This document shows positions 27,818-36,403 of a DNA stretch of 64,000 bases, piece by piece. The notes under the pieces were generated by a model. The model did not search any database. It was not told where the DNA came from and saw only the letters and a list, made by a program, of their open reading frames with translations. The DNA lies in assembly GCF_000577275.2 (NCBI RefSeq), contig NZ_HG916854.1:558001-622000 (forward strand), given 5' to 3'. This DNA comes from Rhizobium favelukesii (GTDB lineage Bacteria > Pseudomonadota > Alphaproteobacteria > Rhizobiales > Rhizobiaceae). Numbering within the stretch: the first letter of the stretch is position 1; each line of letters starts with the position of its first letter. A program made the translations under genes and the position numbers.

Positions 27818-29608
27818 TCATTCAGCCCGCTGTTCCGCCGGTCCCTCCGCTCGGGAGAGATTGAGCGCACTGTTGATCAGTCCGACATGACTGAAGGCTT
27901 GAGGGAAGTTTCCAACCATCCGCTCGGCGTGAGGATCGTACTCCTCCGCCAGGAGGCCGACGTCGTTGCAAAGTGACAGCAACCTTTCGAAGAGGCGCTG
28001 AGCGTCGTCCCTTCGGCCGATCAAGACAAGCGCGTCGGCCAGCCAAAAGCTGCATGCAAGGAATGCACCTTCCCCAGGTGGCAGTCCGTCGTCCACTTCA
28101 CGAGTCTCGTACCGGAGCACGAGGCCGTCGCGCAGGAGCTTGTGTTGGATGGCCTCGACGGTGGCGATGTAGCGCGGGTCCTCGGGAGGAAGGAATCCGA
28201 CCATACCAATGTGCAGCAGGCTGGCGTCGAGAGCCTTGGAGCCATAGGCCTGAACGAAGCAGCCAAGCTCGGCGTCGAATGCCTTTCGGCAGACCTCTTC
28301 GTGAATTTGATCGGCCACCGCTTGCCAATGCAAGGTAGCCTCTGGATTGGCTTCCTCTCGCGCAGTCGTCGCCGCACGGTCGAAGGCCACCCATGCCATG
28401 ACCTTCGAATATGTGAAATGCTGGCGTTGACCGCGCACCTCCCAAATCCCTTCGTCCGGTTCTGTCCATATCTTCTCCAGAAAGGGAAGAATTGCGGCTG
28501 CGAGCTCGCGCCCGCGGCGGTGAGGCGGCAGTCCTCCCTTGCGCGCTTGCAGCATCGCGTCGGCGACTTCGCCATAGACGTCGAGCTGAACCTGTTCTGA
28601 GGCTGCGTTGCCGATCCGGACCGGGCGAGATCCTTCGTAACCCGGAAGCCAAGGGACCTCCCATTCGAGCAGGTTCCGTTCGCCCGCGACACCGTACATG
28701 ATCTGCATCTGCGCAGGGGCGCCCGCGACAGCTCGCAAAAGCCAATCGCGCCATGCGCCGGCTTCCTCGTAGTAGCCGAGCTTCATGAGCGCGAGAAGCG
28801 TCAGCGTGGCGTCACGAAGCCAGCAATATCTGTAGTCCCAGTTGCGCGGTCCGCCGAGTTGTTCGGGGAGTGAGGTTGTCGCAGCGGCAACAATGCCGCC
28901 TGTGGGCATGTATGTCAGCGCCTTCAGCGTAATCAGAGATCGTTTGACCTGCGCCGTCCATCCGCCCACCTGCGGGCAGTTCTTCGCGAATGATCTCCAA
29001 TAGGATTCGGTGTCCTGTAAGGCAGTATCGATGGACTTCGCGGCTGGCCGAGCCAAGTGCGATGGGTTCCATGTCAGCGTAAATGACTGCTGTTGCCCAG
29101 CGGAGACGGAAAACGTGCCCACGGTTCGCATCTCGTCCCCGTGCAGAGGAACAGACGACGTCAGGGTCAGCCTGTCAGGTCCGGCAATCGCTGTGATAGT
29201 GCCGTCCTCGCTGCTGGTTACCCATGGCACGGTTCGGCCGTAGTCGAAGCGAAGGACGAATTCCAGGTCGAACGTCACGGTGCCGCTCTTACCCTCGACG
29301 AGACGCATCAGATCGCTTGTACTATCGCGCAAGGGCATGAAGTCGCAAACCACCGCGGTACCGGTTTCGGTCTTGAACTCCGTCTCGAGAACGAGCGTGT
29401 CCTCCCTATAATGGCGTTTCACCGCATGGTTCTCGCTCGCAGGTCTGATCGACCAGTGACCATGGCCTTCGTTGCCAAGGAGGGCGGCGAAGCAGGCAGG
29501 AGAGTCGAAGCGCGGAAAGCAAAGCCAGTCGATCGATCCATCCTTCGACACAAGCGCGGCGGTCTCGCAATCCCCTATGAGCGCGTAGTCCTCAATGCGA
29601 CCCGGCAA
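27818..29608 (-). CDS. Glycoside hydrolase family 15 (glucoamylase/trehalase-like)
   Basis: This 596-residue soluble enzyme starts at TTG 29608, chosen because a perfect AAGGAG lies six bases upstream and the protein then begins LPGRIEDYALIGDCETAAL, the usual start of the family; the longer frame to 29800 is unlike it. An N-terminal beta domain is followed by an (alpha/alpha)6 barrel with GGPRNWDYRYCWLRDA, QLDVYGEVADAM and the catalytic-base region LLAEEYDPHAERMVGNFPQA. Bacterial members of this type cut alpha-glucans or trehalose, or act in trehalose and glycogen turnover. The gene is monocistronic as far as can be seen. Use of TTG suggests reduced translation. Confidence 0.92.
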   Translation of the reverse strand: MPGRIEDYALIGDCETAALVSKDGSIDWLCFPRFDSPACFAALLGNEGHGHWSIRPASENHAVKRHYREDTLVLETEFKTETGTAVVCDFMPLRDSTSDLMRLVEGKSGTVTFDLEFVLRFDYGRTVPWVTSSEDGTITAIAGPDRLTLTSSVPLHGDEMRTVGTFSVSAGQQQSFTLTWNPSHLARPAAKSIDTALQDTESYWRSFAKNCPQVGGWTAQVKRSLITLKALTYMPTGGIVAAATTSLPEQLGGPRNWDYRYCWLRDATLTLLALMKLGYYEEAGAWRDWLLRAVAGAPAQMQIMYGVAGERNLLEWEVPWLPGYEGSRPVRIGNAASEQVQLDVYGEVADAMLQARKGGLPPHRRGRELAAAILPFLEKIWTEPDEGIWEVRGQRQHFTYSKVMAWVAFDRAATTAREEANPEATLHWQAVADQIHEEVCRKAFDAELGCFVQAYGSKALDASLLHIGMVGFLPPEDPRYIATVEAIQHKLLRDGLVLRYETREVDDGLPPGEGAFLACSFWLADALVLIGRRDDAQRLFERLLSLCNDVGLLAEEYDPHAERMVGNFPQAFSHVGLINSALNLSRAEGPAEQRAE

Positions 29609-29858
29609 GTCGACCTCCTTTGCTCGTCGGTCTTGTCTAAGTAGAGACTGAGAAGATGGGTCATGCGTTTCGGATGACCAGAGGATGGTTAAAATGGGCG
29701 GATGACTGCGTCTCGTCGAGCGACCGCTTTGGGCGGCTGATAGCGGAAGGCGGCCTTGGCCGGATTGCGTGCCAAAAAGGGGACGTTGCCGCCGTCGCAA
29801 AACGTCTGGGGTTCGCTAATTTACTCCGTGAACATAGCGAGTCGTGCTGTGGCGTGTT

Positions 29859-29901
29859 AGGTGTTGGACTGGGATCAAGCCCAGCATTCACCTGAACACC
29901 T
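29859..29901 (+). promoter_or_regulatory. Long inverted repeat in the leader of the peroxiredoxin gene
   Basis: Outer arms AGGTGTT (29859-29865) and AACACCT (29895-29901) enclose inner arms CTGGG (29869-29873) and CCCAG (29880-29884). The structure ends just before the AAAGGA ribosome-binding site, so it could be an operator or an mRNA hairpin that influences translation. Confidence 0.4.
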
Positions 29902-29918
29902 GGCAAAGGACAGATGCC

Positions 29919-30599
29919 ATGGGAGACCAGATACGCCCGCTGCAACCAGGGGAATACGCACCCGCATTCGCGCTTCCCTCGGCAAATCAAGAAGGCACGG
30001 TTTCTCTCGCCAGCCTCCACGGTCACCCGTTTCTGATCGCCTTCTTCCGCGGGTTGCACTGCCCGTTCTGCCGGCGTCAAGTGGGACAGCTCGGTGGCTT
30101 ACAGCCTGCCCTGCGCGCGGCGGGGGTGGAAACTGTTGCCGTAATCAACACGCCGGTGGAGCGCGCCCGCATGTATTTTGGGCACCGGCCGACGCCGGCC
30201 TTGCTCCTATGTGACCAGGATTGCTCCACGCACCGGGCCTTCGGCGTACCGCGCGCCGAGTTCCTGCCCGAGGACAGCCGCGAGCAGCCTGCATGGCCCT
30301 ATCGGGCAAGCATGGCGCAATTCGAAGCAGCTCGCATTAACCCGACGGGCGAATTGCCGGAAGCGCTACATCCAATGGCGGCCAATCCCGTGCTCAACGC
30401 CAAGGACGGCTTCGAGCTTAATGAAGCCGATCATGCGATCATCGCTCGCCACCCCACACAACTTGTCGGACACTTCCTTATCGACGCCGACGGCATCGTT
30501 CGCTGGGTGCAAATTGAAGCGCGCGACGGGCCCAACAGCCTCTCCATCTTTCCAAACGCGGCGGAGATGCTCGCCGCTGCCGGCAGCTTGCGACACTGA
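29919..30599 (+). CDS. AhpC/TSA-family peroxiredoxin-like protein
   Basis: This 226-residue thioredoxin-fold protein opens with GEYAPAFALPSANQ (the redoxin start). It has FFRGLHCPFCRRQVGQL, whose C-P-F-C pair would be the peroxidatic/resolving or disulfide-forming site, and ends with LIDADGIVRWVQIE. Such proteins reduce peroxides or act as thiol oxidoreductases. ATG 29919 is chosen over in-frame upstream codons because AAAGGA precedes it at eight bases. Residues 105-160 form an insertion compared with minimal AhpC/TSA proteins. Confidence 0.85.
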   Translation: MGDQIRPLQPGEYAPAFALPSANQEGTVSLASLHGHPFLIAFFRGLHCPFCRRQVGQLGGLQPALRAAGVETVAVINTPVERARMYFGHRPTPALLLCDQDCSTHRAFGVPRAEFLPEDSREQPAWPYRASMAQFEAARINPTGELPEALHPMAANPVLNAKDGFELNEADHAIIARHPTQLVGHFLIDADGIVRWVQIEARDGPNSLSIFPNAAEMLAAAGSLRH

Positions 30600-31093
30600 A
30601 GGCGTCGCATCTTGCGTTTTGAAACATGACCTAGCCGGCACGCTGCCTGACATTCGTCAGGCGTGTTTTCACGTCATCAGGCGGGGATGACTTTGATGGC
30701 TGATGGCAAGGATTACAGTATGGGGCACCTACGTCGACATGGCGGAATGGCGGCGAAACGCCGTCGATCCAAGCACCGGGCGTCGCCCAATCGCCGATTG
30801 GAATCTTCTCGCCGAGCGTAAGAGCGAGCTTACACTTCCGTTTGCGGATAACCCCTCGTGGCACGGCGTTGAATCCTGCCATCCGCCGCGTTTCGACAGC
30901 GATCACCAAGAAACTGAGCGTGATGGCGTTACCCGGGAGTATTCAGGGCGAAACGGTTGCGAATATCGCGAAGATGTCGACCGGCCGTTGCGGGCGCAGC
31001 CGTATTATTTCGATATCAACAGCACGCAGGACGGGACTATGGAACGGCACTAATTCGACCTGAGGCATTGAGACGCTGCGAAGCGTCCTTCAG
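30600..31093. other. Intergenic, no supported gene
   Basis: Overlapping short frames on both strands, none convincing. The region 30950-31050 (plus strand, VDRPLRAQPYYFDINSTQDG) reads slightly protein-like and may be a decayed gene end. Confidence 0.3.
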
Positions 31094-31393
31094 CTAAAAG
31101 AAGCGCTCGACGGACTTGACAATTGCGTCGAGAGATTCGGCCTCAAAGCTCACGCCGGTGGCCGCGACAAAACTCGCCAAGTGAATGAGCTTCTCGCGGG
31201 CCTCCGGTTCGTTCCTTGGTGACCAGGCAAGGATGTCAGCCCTCAGCCGTTGCTCTTCGTTGCTGAGCTCGCCGATATCCGTGCGTATGCGGTCTCGCAG
31301 CGATGCCTGGCGCGCGATAGGGCCAAGCACGACGACGAGGGCGCGATGACGCGAAATCAGATTGGCGAGCTGCGGTCGAATATCGTCTGCCAT
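31094..31393 (-). CDS. Small hypothetical protein, divergent from an XRE regulator
   Basis: This 99-residue, mostly helical, soluble protein begins MADDIRPQLANLISRHRALV. I recognise no domain. The residue pattern (charged heptad-like helices, SNEEQRLRADIL) looks like a genuine protein rather than a shadow frame. It is divergent from the HTH gene at 31516 with a 122-bp promoter region between them, so it may be under that regulator's control. Confidence 0.55.
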   Translation of the reverse strand: MADDIRPQLANLISRHRALVVVLGPIARQASLRDRIRTDIGELSNEEQRLRADILAWSPRNEPEAREKLIHLASFVAATGVSFEAESLDAIVKSVERFF

Positions 31394-31515
31394 TTCTTGA
31401 CCTGTGCTCCTGTTTCCGATGTCCGTCGCACGCAGATGGTTGGCAGCCGTCCACGGTAGCCAGATGCGGTAAGGGTGATGTAAGAGGGAGGTAGGACAAT
31501 GATAGGCTGCCTTTT

Positions 31516-31983
31516 ATGACGACAAAATTTGACAAGTACGTCGAGGACAAACGTCTCGTTGAGACGACCGATCCGGAGATCGATAAAGCCATCTATCGTT
31601 GTCCCGGCTTCGAGGGATCACCCGAACTTGGCGAGCTCGATCGCCGCATTTCCGAAGCGCTCCGGGAGGCACGCGACAGGACCGGGTTGACCAGGGCTGA
31701 GGTGGCGCCGTTTCTCGGCCTGCACGAGCAAGTCTATGGCCGCTACGAGCGCAATGAGACGAAGATGCACGTCACCCGGCTCATCCACCTGAGCGAAGTT
31801 CTGGATTTTTCACCAATTGACTTGATCATGGCAGCTGCTCCTTATCGCTTTGGAAAGACACCCGCCGAGGCGGACAAGCGCCGAAAGCTCATCAAGGTGG
31901 TTGAATCGCTTCCCACTGACGCGGTGGAGTCACTTTTGGCGCTCGTAGAAGCCATGACAAAACTCCGGCCGCACGAAGAATAG
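31516..31983 (+). CDS. XRE-type helix-turn-helix regulator
   Basis: This 155-residue protein has an N-terminal extension of about 45 residues. An HTH_3-like domain follows (LREARDRTGLTRAEVAPFLG as helices 1-2, then QVYGRYERNETKMHVTRL), and a helical C-terminal tail. Proteins of this size are repressors of nearby genes or phage-like regulators in rhizobia. It is divergent from the 99-residue hypothetical and convergent with the PraR-like gene, within a run of regulatory genes that includes luxR/luxI. Confidence 0.75.
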   Translation: MTTKFDKYVEDKRLVETTDPEIDKAIYRCPGFEGSPELGELDRRISEALREARDRTGLTRAEVAPFLGLHEQVYGRYERNETKMHVTRLIHLSEVLDFSPIDLIMAAAPYRFGKTPAEADKRRKLIKVVESLPTDAVESLLALVEAMTKLRPHEE

Positions 31984-32090
31984 AGCGTCGCCCCCCGGTG
32001 CTTTGCGGAAGATACCGGAACAGTGAATTCGCTTCTTGGCGGTTATACCGTCCTATACCATGACCGATCGCGATCGATGGCTTTTTCGAA

Positions 32091-32537
32091 TTAGTCGTTG
32101 GCCTCAAAACTGGCCAAAAGCGCGATGAATTTCGGCCTCGTCTTTTTCGGAACAGACAAGAAGGCATCGACGAGGCGCTGACCCTCCTCGGTGGCGACAA
32201 ATTCCTCGCGCAGGAGCGCCTTCTGGCTCAGTGCTGCATTATCTGTGCAGGATGCTGTGGGCAGGCTCTCGAAGAAATACGCAATCGGAACGCCGAGTAT
32301 GTGCGCGACCTGGTAGAGAACCGAGGAACTGACCCGATTGGTGCCGCGCTCGTACTTCTGGATCTGCTGAAACGAAACGCCGACTGCAACGCCGAGGGCA
32401 GTTTGGGAGATTCGGAGTTGCTGCCGCCGCTTCTTGATCCGCTTCCCGACTTCGATATCGACGATATGCCCGCCGCTAGTTTTGTCCTTCGTATCCGCAC
32501 CGAACCCGTTGGTCCTGACCGAAACAATATGCTGCAT
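32091..32537 (-). CDS. PraR-like XRE repressor, possible quorum-sensing/biofilm regulator
   Basis: This 148-residue protein from ATG 32537 (GGGAG seven bases upstream) has an HTH_3 domain at about 25-85: KRIKKRRQQLRISQTALGVA and VSFQQIQKYERGTNRVSSSV are very characteristic of the PraR/PhrR family of alphaproteobacteria. The longer frame to 32726 is discarded for lack of homology. PraR in Rhizobium leguminosarum represses quorum-sensing and biofilm genes, and PhrR is pH-inducible. Its location beside luxI/luxR makes control of this cassette plausible. Two perfect palindromes lie upstream. Confidence 0.8.
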   Translation of the reverse strand: MQHIVSVRTNGFGADTKDKTSGGHIVDIEVGKRIKKRRQQLRISQTALGVAVGVSFQQIQKYERGTNRVSSSVLYQVAHILGVPIAYFFESLPTASCTDNAALSQKALLREEFVATEEGQRLVDAFLSVPKKTRPKFIALLASFEAND

Positions 32538-32725
32538 AAAAGCGCTCCCGCTGGCCAGATCGTCTGGCAACCAGAAGCCGGGGAGTTCGAAATGCCGTTG
32601 ATTACCAGCCCCCGTGGACTTTAGCGCGAACGCCTCTTGCATACTCCACAGGCTCCCCGACCGATAATGGTCGCGAAGTCGTCGCCTAAAGCGCACAACA
32701 ATCAATATGGGGTTTCGACGCCCCA

Positions 32726-32799
32726 AGACGGATATCCGTCTAAGTTGTATCCTATCAAGCTATTTCACGTTTGCAAAGAACTTTAAGACGATGTCTTAA
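32726..32799. promoter_or_regulatory. Two palindromic operators upstream of the PraR-like gene
   Basis: AGACGGATATCCGTCT at 32726-32741 is a perfect 16-bp palindrome. TTAAGAC-GAT-GTCTTAA at 32783-32799 is a perfect 7-3-7 dyad. Both share AAGACG/GTCTT half-sites. They sit between the PraR-like gene and the end of the quorum-sensing operon. Binding by the PraR-like protein itself is a natural guess; the second could alternatively end luxI-operon transcription. Confidence 0.5.
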
Positions 32800-32820
32800 C
32801 ATGCGCGCGGTTTGAGCCGC

Positions 32821-33021
32821 TTAGTCCAGCCGGTGTCGTCGCGTTTCCAACACGACCATTCGCAAAAGATACCGGACGAAATAGAGGTCATCGTTCGGTG
32901 GGTAACGGCGGCAAATTTCCTCGACAGCTTTGAGCAAAGCGGACGTTTCATTGTGCACCGTCGTTAGAACAAAGCGATGGGCGTCGGCTGCACCCATTAG
33001 CGATTTGCTGCGACGGGCCAT
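32821..33021 (-). CDS. Small conserved-looking protein downstream of luxI
   Basis: This 66-residue protein (MARRSKSLMGAADAHRFVLT at its start) has an excellent ribosome-binding site (AAGGAGG, seven bases before ATG 33021). It follows the autoinducer synthase gene by only 14 bp, so it is almost certainly co-transcribed. It is helical and basic at both ends (LETRRHRLD). I do not recognise it. Possible roles are an antiactivator or modulator of the LuxR protein; this is speculation from position. Confidence 0.65.
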   Translation of the reverse strand: MARRSKSLMGAADAHRFVLTTVHNETSALLKAVEEICRRYPPNDDLYFVRYLLRMVVLETRRHRLD

Positions 33022-33035
33022 AGTCGGCCCTCCTT

Positions 33036-33665
33036 TTATGCCGCGGCCGGGGACCGTCCCGCGATCGATCCATGCGGGCCGCTCCACGAAAGCAGCGTGC
33101 CGCACACCCCGTAGGTTTTCCGGTGTAGGTGAAGAAGGTCAGTCGAGATGTCGGCCGACGCCAGCGTTACAGGTCTATCGCGCTCGAGCGGCAGGCTTGC
33201 TAGGGGGCGCACCAAATAGCCTCTGCGCCTCATCATTGCGACAAGCGGCGTATAGGTCACAAACAAGATTTGTCGTGCGCCCAGATGAAGCAGGCATTCC
33301 AGCACGCCGGTCATCAATAGGTCTGATGCGTCAACGCCCGCGATTGAGGGCGCATCGAGGGCCGTTGCGCATCGTGTCCATTCGTATACTTGCGGCCCCT
33401 TGGGAAGGTCGATGCCAAGCGCGCCAGCCACTTCGGCGGCGAAGTTTGGAGCGATTGTCGGGACGAGTCTCGAATAACCAATGACTTCGCCGTGAAGCGC
33501 TAGAACGGCATGTACCACCGAAGGCGTATCGAAGCGGTCGCGTTCGCGGTGATCTTGGCGGCGCAGTTCCTCCCACCCTAACTGTTCGACAAACCGCAGA
33601 TGCCGGAACGCCCAAATGCGCTCCGTGAGATCGGGATCCTCGTGCTCGAATAGTATCCGCAACAT
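33036..33665 (-). CDS. Acyl-homoserine-lactone synthase (LuxI family)
   Basis: This 209-residue autoinducer synthase has the LuxI invariants at the right spacing: Arg21, Phe25, Trp31 (RHLRFVEQLGWEE), Asp43 and Asp46 (RDRFD), Arg66 (GYSRL), Glu95 and Arg98 (EWTRC). The enzyme makes an N-acyl-homoserine lactone from S-adenosylmethionine and acyl-ACP in the cytoplasm. GGAGGT six bases upstream supports ATG 33665. It lies 74 bp downstream of luxR on the same strand; a TGCAT-9-ATGCA dyad at 33681-33699 lies between them. The acyl chain cannot be predicted here. Confidence 0.92.
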   Translation of the reverse strand: MLRILFEHEDPDLTERIWAFRHLRFVEQLGWEELRRQDHRERDRFDTPSVVHAVLALHGEVIGYSRLVPTIAPNFAAEVAGALGIDLPKGPQVYEWTRCATALDAPSIAGVDASDLLMTGVLECLLHLGARQILFVTYTPLVAMMRRRGYLVRPLASLPLERDRPVTLASADISTDLLHLHRKTYGVCGTLLSWSGPHGSIAGRSPAAA

Positions 33666-33739
33666 ATGACTACCTCCGTCTGCATACCCAAAGGATGCAA
33701 CCGGTGATCAGCGAAATCTATTCGTAAAATGTCGTAATT

Positions 33740-34468
33740 TTAGCGTTGCAAACCGTGGCGAAACGCTTCGGCAATGAGTTGAGCCCTATTCACGGCTGAG
33801 AGCTTTTTTTGAAGGTTCCGGATATGAGCCTGCACTGTACGCTGCGATCGCCCGGTGAACTCGCCGATCTCCCGGTCAGTTTTTCCCGCCGCACACAAGC
33901 TCAGGAATTCGCTTTCGCGTTTTGTGATGAAGATTTCCGGCAGAATACGATGGGAGGGCGCTGTCCATCCGAGCAAACGTGCGTGAGCAGTGGAAGCTAC
34001 AATCGAAAAAAGCTGGACTTCCAGCGGTGTCATAGGTTCGCGCGTACCGGCGACGGAAAAAAGTCCATTAACACCAACTCGCGAATACAGAGGAATGGTG
34101 AGCCCATCGACCAAGCCAAATTCTCCAGCCTCACTCATAATTTTCCTTGCTTTAGTACTCAGTACACGGTTGTCGAGCGCCTTAGACCACACAGCCGGCT
34201 GGCCGGTTTGCCGCACATAGTGGGCAACAGGATCGGCGTGGAAATAGTTCAGCGCAAGATACCGTTCGAACCAGCCGCGGGGCCACCGCTCCCATACGAA
34301 GTAGGAGTCAAGGCGCTCGTGAGCCAGGGGCAGAAACGCCATGGCAAAATGATCCATTCCCAAATGACAGGTCACCCGTTCGACGGCTCCAGCGAGCTCG
34401 GCTTTGTCGCGAGCTTTTTCGCCAGCAACCAGAAACTCAAAAAGGATGTTCATCAGGAACTGTTCCAC
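33740..34468 (-). CDS. LuxR-family quorum-sensing regulator
   Basis: This 242-residue protein has an autoinducer-binding domain (about 20-160) with the usual aromatic/acidic pocket (FVWERWPRGWFERYLALNYF, HADPVAHYV) and a C-terminal LuxR HTH (ITKRESEFLSLCAAGKTDRE, then RTVQAHIRNLQKKL). I chose GTG 34468 because AAGGA lies eight bases upstream; ATG 34453 is an alternative with a weaker site. It precedes luxI in the same direction and presumably activates it with the cognate lactone. Confidence 0.9.
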   Translation of the reverse strand: MEQFLMNILFEFLVAGEKARDKAELAGAVERVTCHLGMDHFAMAFLPLAHERLDSYFVWERWPRGWFERYLALNYFHADPVAHYVRQTGQPAVWSKALDNRVLSTKARKIMSEAGEFGLVDGLTIPLYSRVGVNGLFSVAGTREPMTPLEVQLFSIVASTAHARLLGWTAPSHRILPEIFITKRESEFLSLCAAGKTDREIGEFTGRSQRTVQAHIRNLQKKLSAVNRAQLIAEAFRHGLQR

Positions 34469-35126
34469 GAAAGCAATCCTTCTCTGAAAGAGCACTACCC
34501 ACCGCGATCGGTGGCGTATTGCCGACCGCGGGCGACCATTGATAAGGCTCGATGGTTGTAAAGACAATAGCTACTACCCAGATTTGCATACGGCGGCCGG
34601 GTCTGAGTAGAGGTGTGGGCTCGCAAGATGCGGCGTTCGTCCATATTCCAACTGGCAAAACAGCGCGCTATTCCATCGTGTTGAGACCACGGGCAACAGG
34701 TCTCTGTCGCAAATAGTCATGACATGGATCGGCTGTCGTCTTTCCATCCGGCGCGACGAGCGCGCGCACCGCAATCGTGACGCCCGCCTTCACGCATGCC
34801 TCGCGGCATCGTGGCGGCGGCAGAAACTCGGCCAAAGAGCATGACGGCCTGCCTTTGTCAGCCAGATGAAGCAGCGCCGTCTCGCCGCTCGGCGTTGGAT
34901 CGCACTACAATATCCGCCAGCGTCCCGGAGTATCCGCCCAAGGTTCTTCTGCGCATGCGGAACTGGATGGACCACGTGTTTCCTGAGCACCGAGCCAAGT
35001 GGCAGGTGTGACCGGGAAATATCGATTGGATGCGAGCCAATGGAGCTTGCTCGCCTCGGACTGAATTGTGCTCCGGTGATGGAGGAGAACGTGATAAGTA
35101 TCGGAATACGGGTATTGGGGGAGGCA
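34469..35126. other. Intergenic, luxR promoter region with a short dyad
   Basis: CCACCG-CGAT-CGGTGG at 34499-34514 lies about 31 bp upstream of the luxR start and is a candidate operator. The rest shows no supported gene. A plus-strand frame ending at 35011 (VPEYPPKVLLRMRNWMDHVF) reads a little like a protein end and may be a fragment. Confidence 0.4.
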
Positions 35127-36197
35127 ATGGTTCAAGATCGTCGGGACGACCTCACGCGCATAACGCTAGCGGTGCTGTTCATCGGTAGCCTTCTCGTTGC
35201 CAGTTTTTGGTTGATGCAGCCGTTTCTTCCGGCAATCGTCTGGGCCATGACCTTGGTGATTGCTACGTTCCCTCTGATGCTCTGGGTGCAGCGCCACGTG
35301 GGCGGAAGCAGGGGGCTTGCCACATTTATCATGACATTGGTCTTGCTGCTGGTGCTGATCGTGCCGTTTTGGCTGGCTGTCAGCGTCATTGTCACCAACA
35401 TCGATGAATTCGGCGGCATGATCCGCACTCTTCTGTCCATGCAGGCGCCGCCGCCGCCCACTTGGTTGGCCGACGTGCCGTTGGTTGGCGCACGCGCAAC
35501 CGAGGCGTGGGCAAAACTCGCGTCGACCCGGCTGCAGGAACTGGTCCCGAGGCTGATGCCCTACGCTGGTGCGGCGACTCAATGGTTCGCGTCCGCCGCC
35601 GGCGGTTTAGGCACGATGCTCCTGCATTTCCTGCTGACCACGGCGATAGCGGCCATCATGTATATGGGCGGCGAGAAAGCTGCTGCCACGGCGGTCCGTT
35701 TCGGCCGGCGTCTCGCGGGCGATCGAGGAGAAATGGCCGTACGCTTGGCCGGGCAGGCGATCCGCAGCGTCGCTCTCGGTGTTGTGGTGACCGCGGTGGC
35801 GCAGACTGCTGTGGGCGGGATCGGCCTCATGGTGGTCGGCGTGCCCTTCGCGGCGTTATTGACCGCAGCGATCTTCATCCTGTGTTTGATTCAGATTGGC
35901 CCGGGCCTGGTGATGGTGCCGGTGGTGATATGGATGTACTATTCCAGCGATGCCGTGTGGGCGACCGTGATGCTGGTCTTCACCATTGTGGCGGGAACGA
36001 TGGACCAGTTCATCCGGCCGGTCTTGATACGCAAGGGGGCGGATCTTCCTATTTTGCTCATCCTTGCTGGCGTCATCGGTGGTCTGATTGCCTTTGGCGT
36101 CCTCGGAATTTTCATTGGGCCCACGGTCCTTGCGATCGCTTACACCTTGCTGAATGCCTGGATGACGGATAGCGATCAGGAGGTCGTGCGACAGTAG
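35127..36197 (+). CDS. AI-2E/UPF0118-family membrane permease (YdiK/TqsA-like)
   Basis: This 356-residue inner-membrane protein has about eight hydrophobic segments in the family's typical 2+1+5 pattern. It shows QPFLPAIVWAMTLVIATFPL near the N-terminus and the C-terminal signatures MDQFIRPVLIRKGADLP and GLIAFGVLGIFIGP. Family members have been described as AI-2 exporters or Na+/H+ antiporters; which applies is unclear. GGGGGAG precedes ATG 35127. The carbonic anhydrase gene follows 206 bp later on the same strand. An ion-antiport role would fit the pH-related genes to the right. Confidence 0.88.
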   Translation: MVQDRRDDLTRITLAVLFIGSLLVASFWLMQPFLPAIVWAMTLVIATFPLMLWVQRHVGGSRGLATFIMTLVLLLVLIVPFWLAVSVIVTNIDEFGGMIRTLLSMQAPPPPTWLADVPLVGARATEAWAKLASTRLQELVPRLMPYAGAATQWFASAAGGLGTMLLHFLLTTAIAAIMYMGGEKAAATAVRFGRRLAGDRGEMAVRLAGQAIRSVALGVVVTAVAQTAVGGIGLMVVGVPFAALLTAAIFILCLIQIGPGLVMVPVVIWMYYSSDAVWATVMLVFTIVAGTMDQFIRPVLIRKGADLPILLILAGVIGGLIAFGVLGIFIGPTVLAIAYTLLNAWMTDSDQEVVRQ

Positions 36198-36403
36198 AGA
36201 AACGAGCAAGCAGGGGCCTTGCTCTATCAGCATGGAAATCCCTGTGCGAAAACGCGGGCCGCAGGGAAAGCTTTCCGTGGCGACCAGCACGCAGCCGTTC
36301 GTCGTCAATGCGTAAACGATATCGTAAAAGCGTTAGTCTGAGATGCGATCGCAAAGTCACGGATCATCACGACAGCGGATCGCTGTTCGCAGGAGACTTC
36401 AGC

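Noticed and set aside
30703..31053. 116-residue plus-strand frame
   Set aside because: No ribosome-binding site, competing frames on both strands and no recognisable motif.
33681..33699. TGCAT-9-ATGCA as a lux box for luxI
   Set aside because: It lies too close to the luxI start codon (16 bp) to be a normal activator site, and it does not match the usual lux-box consensus.
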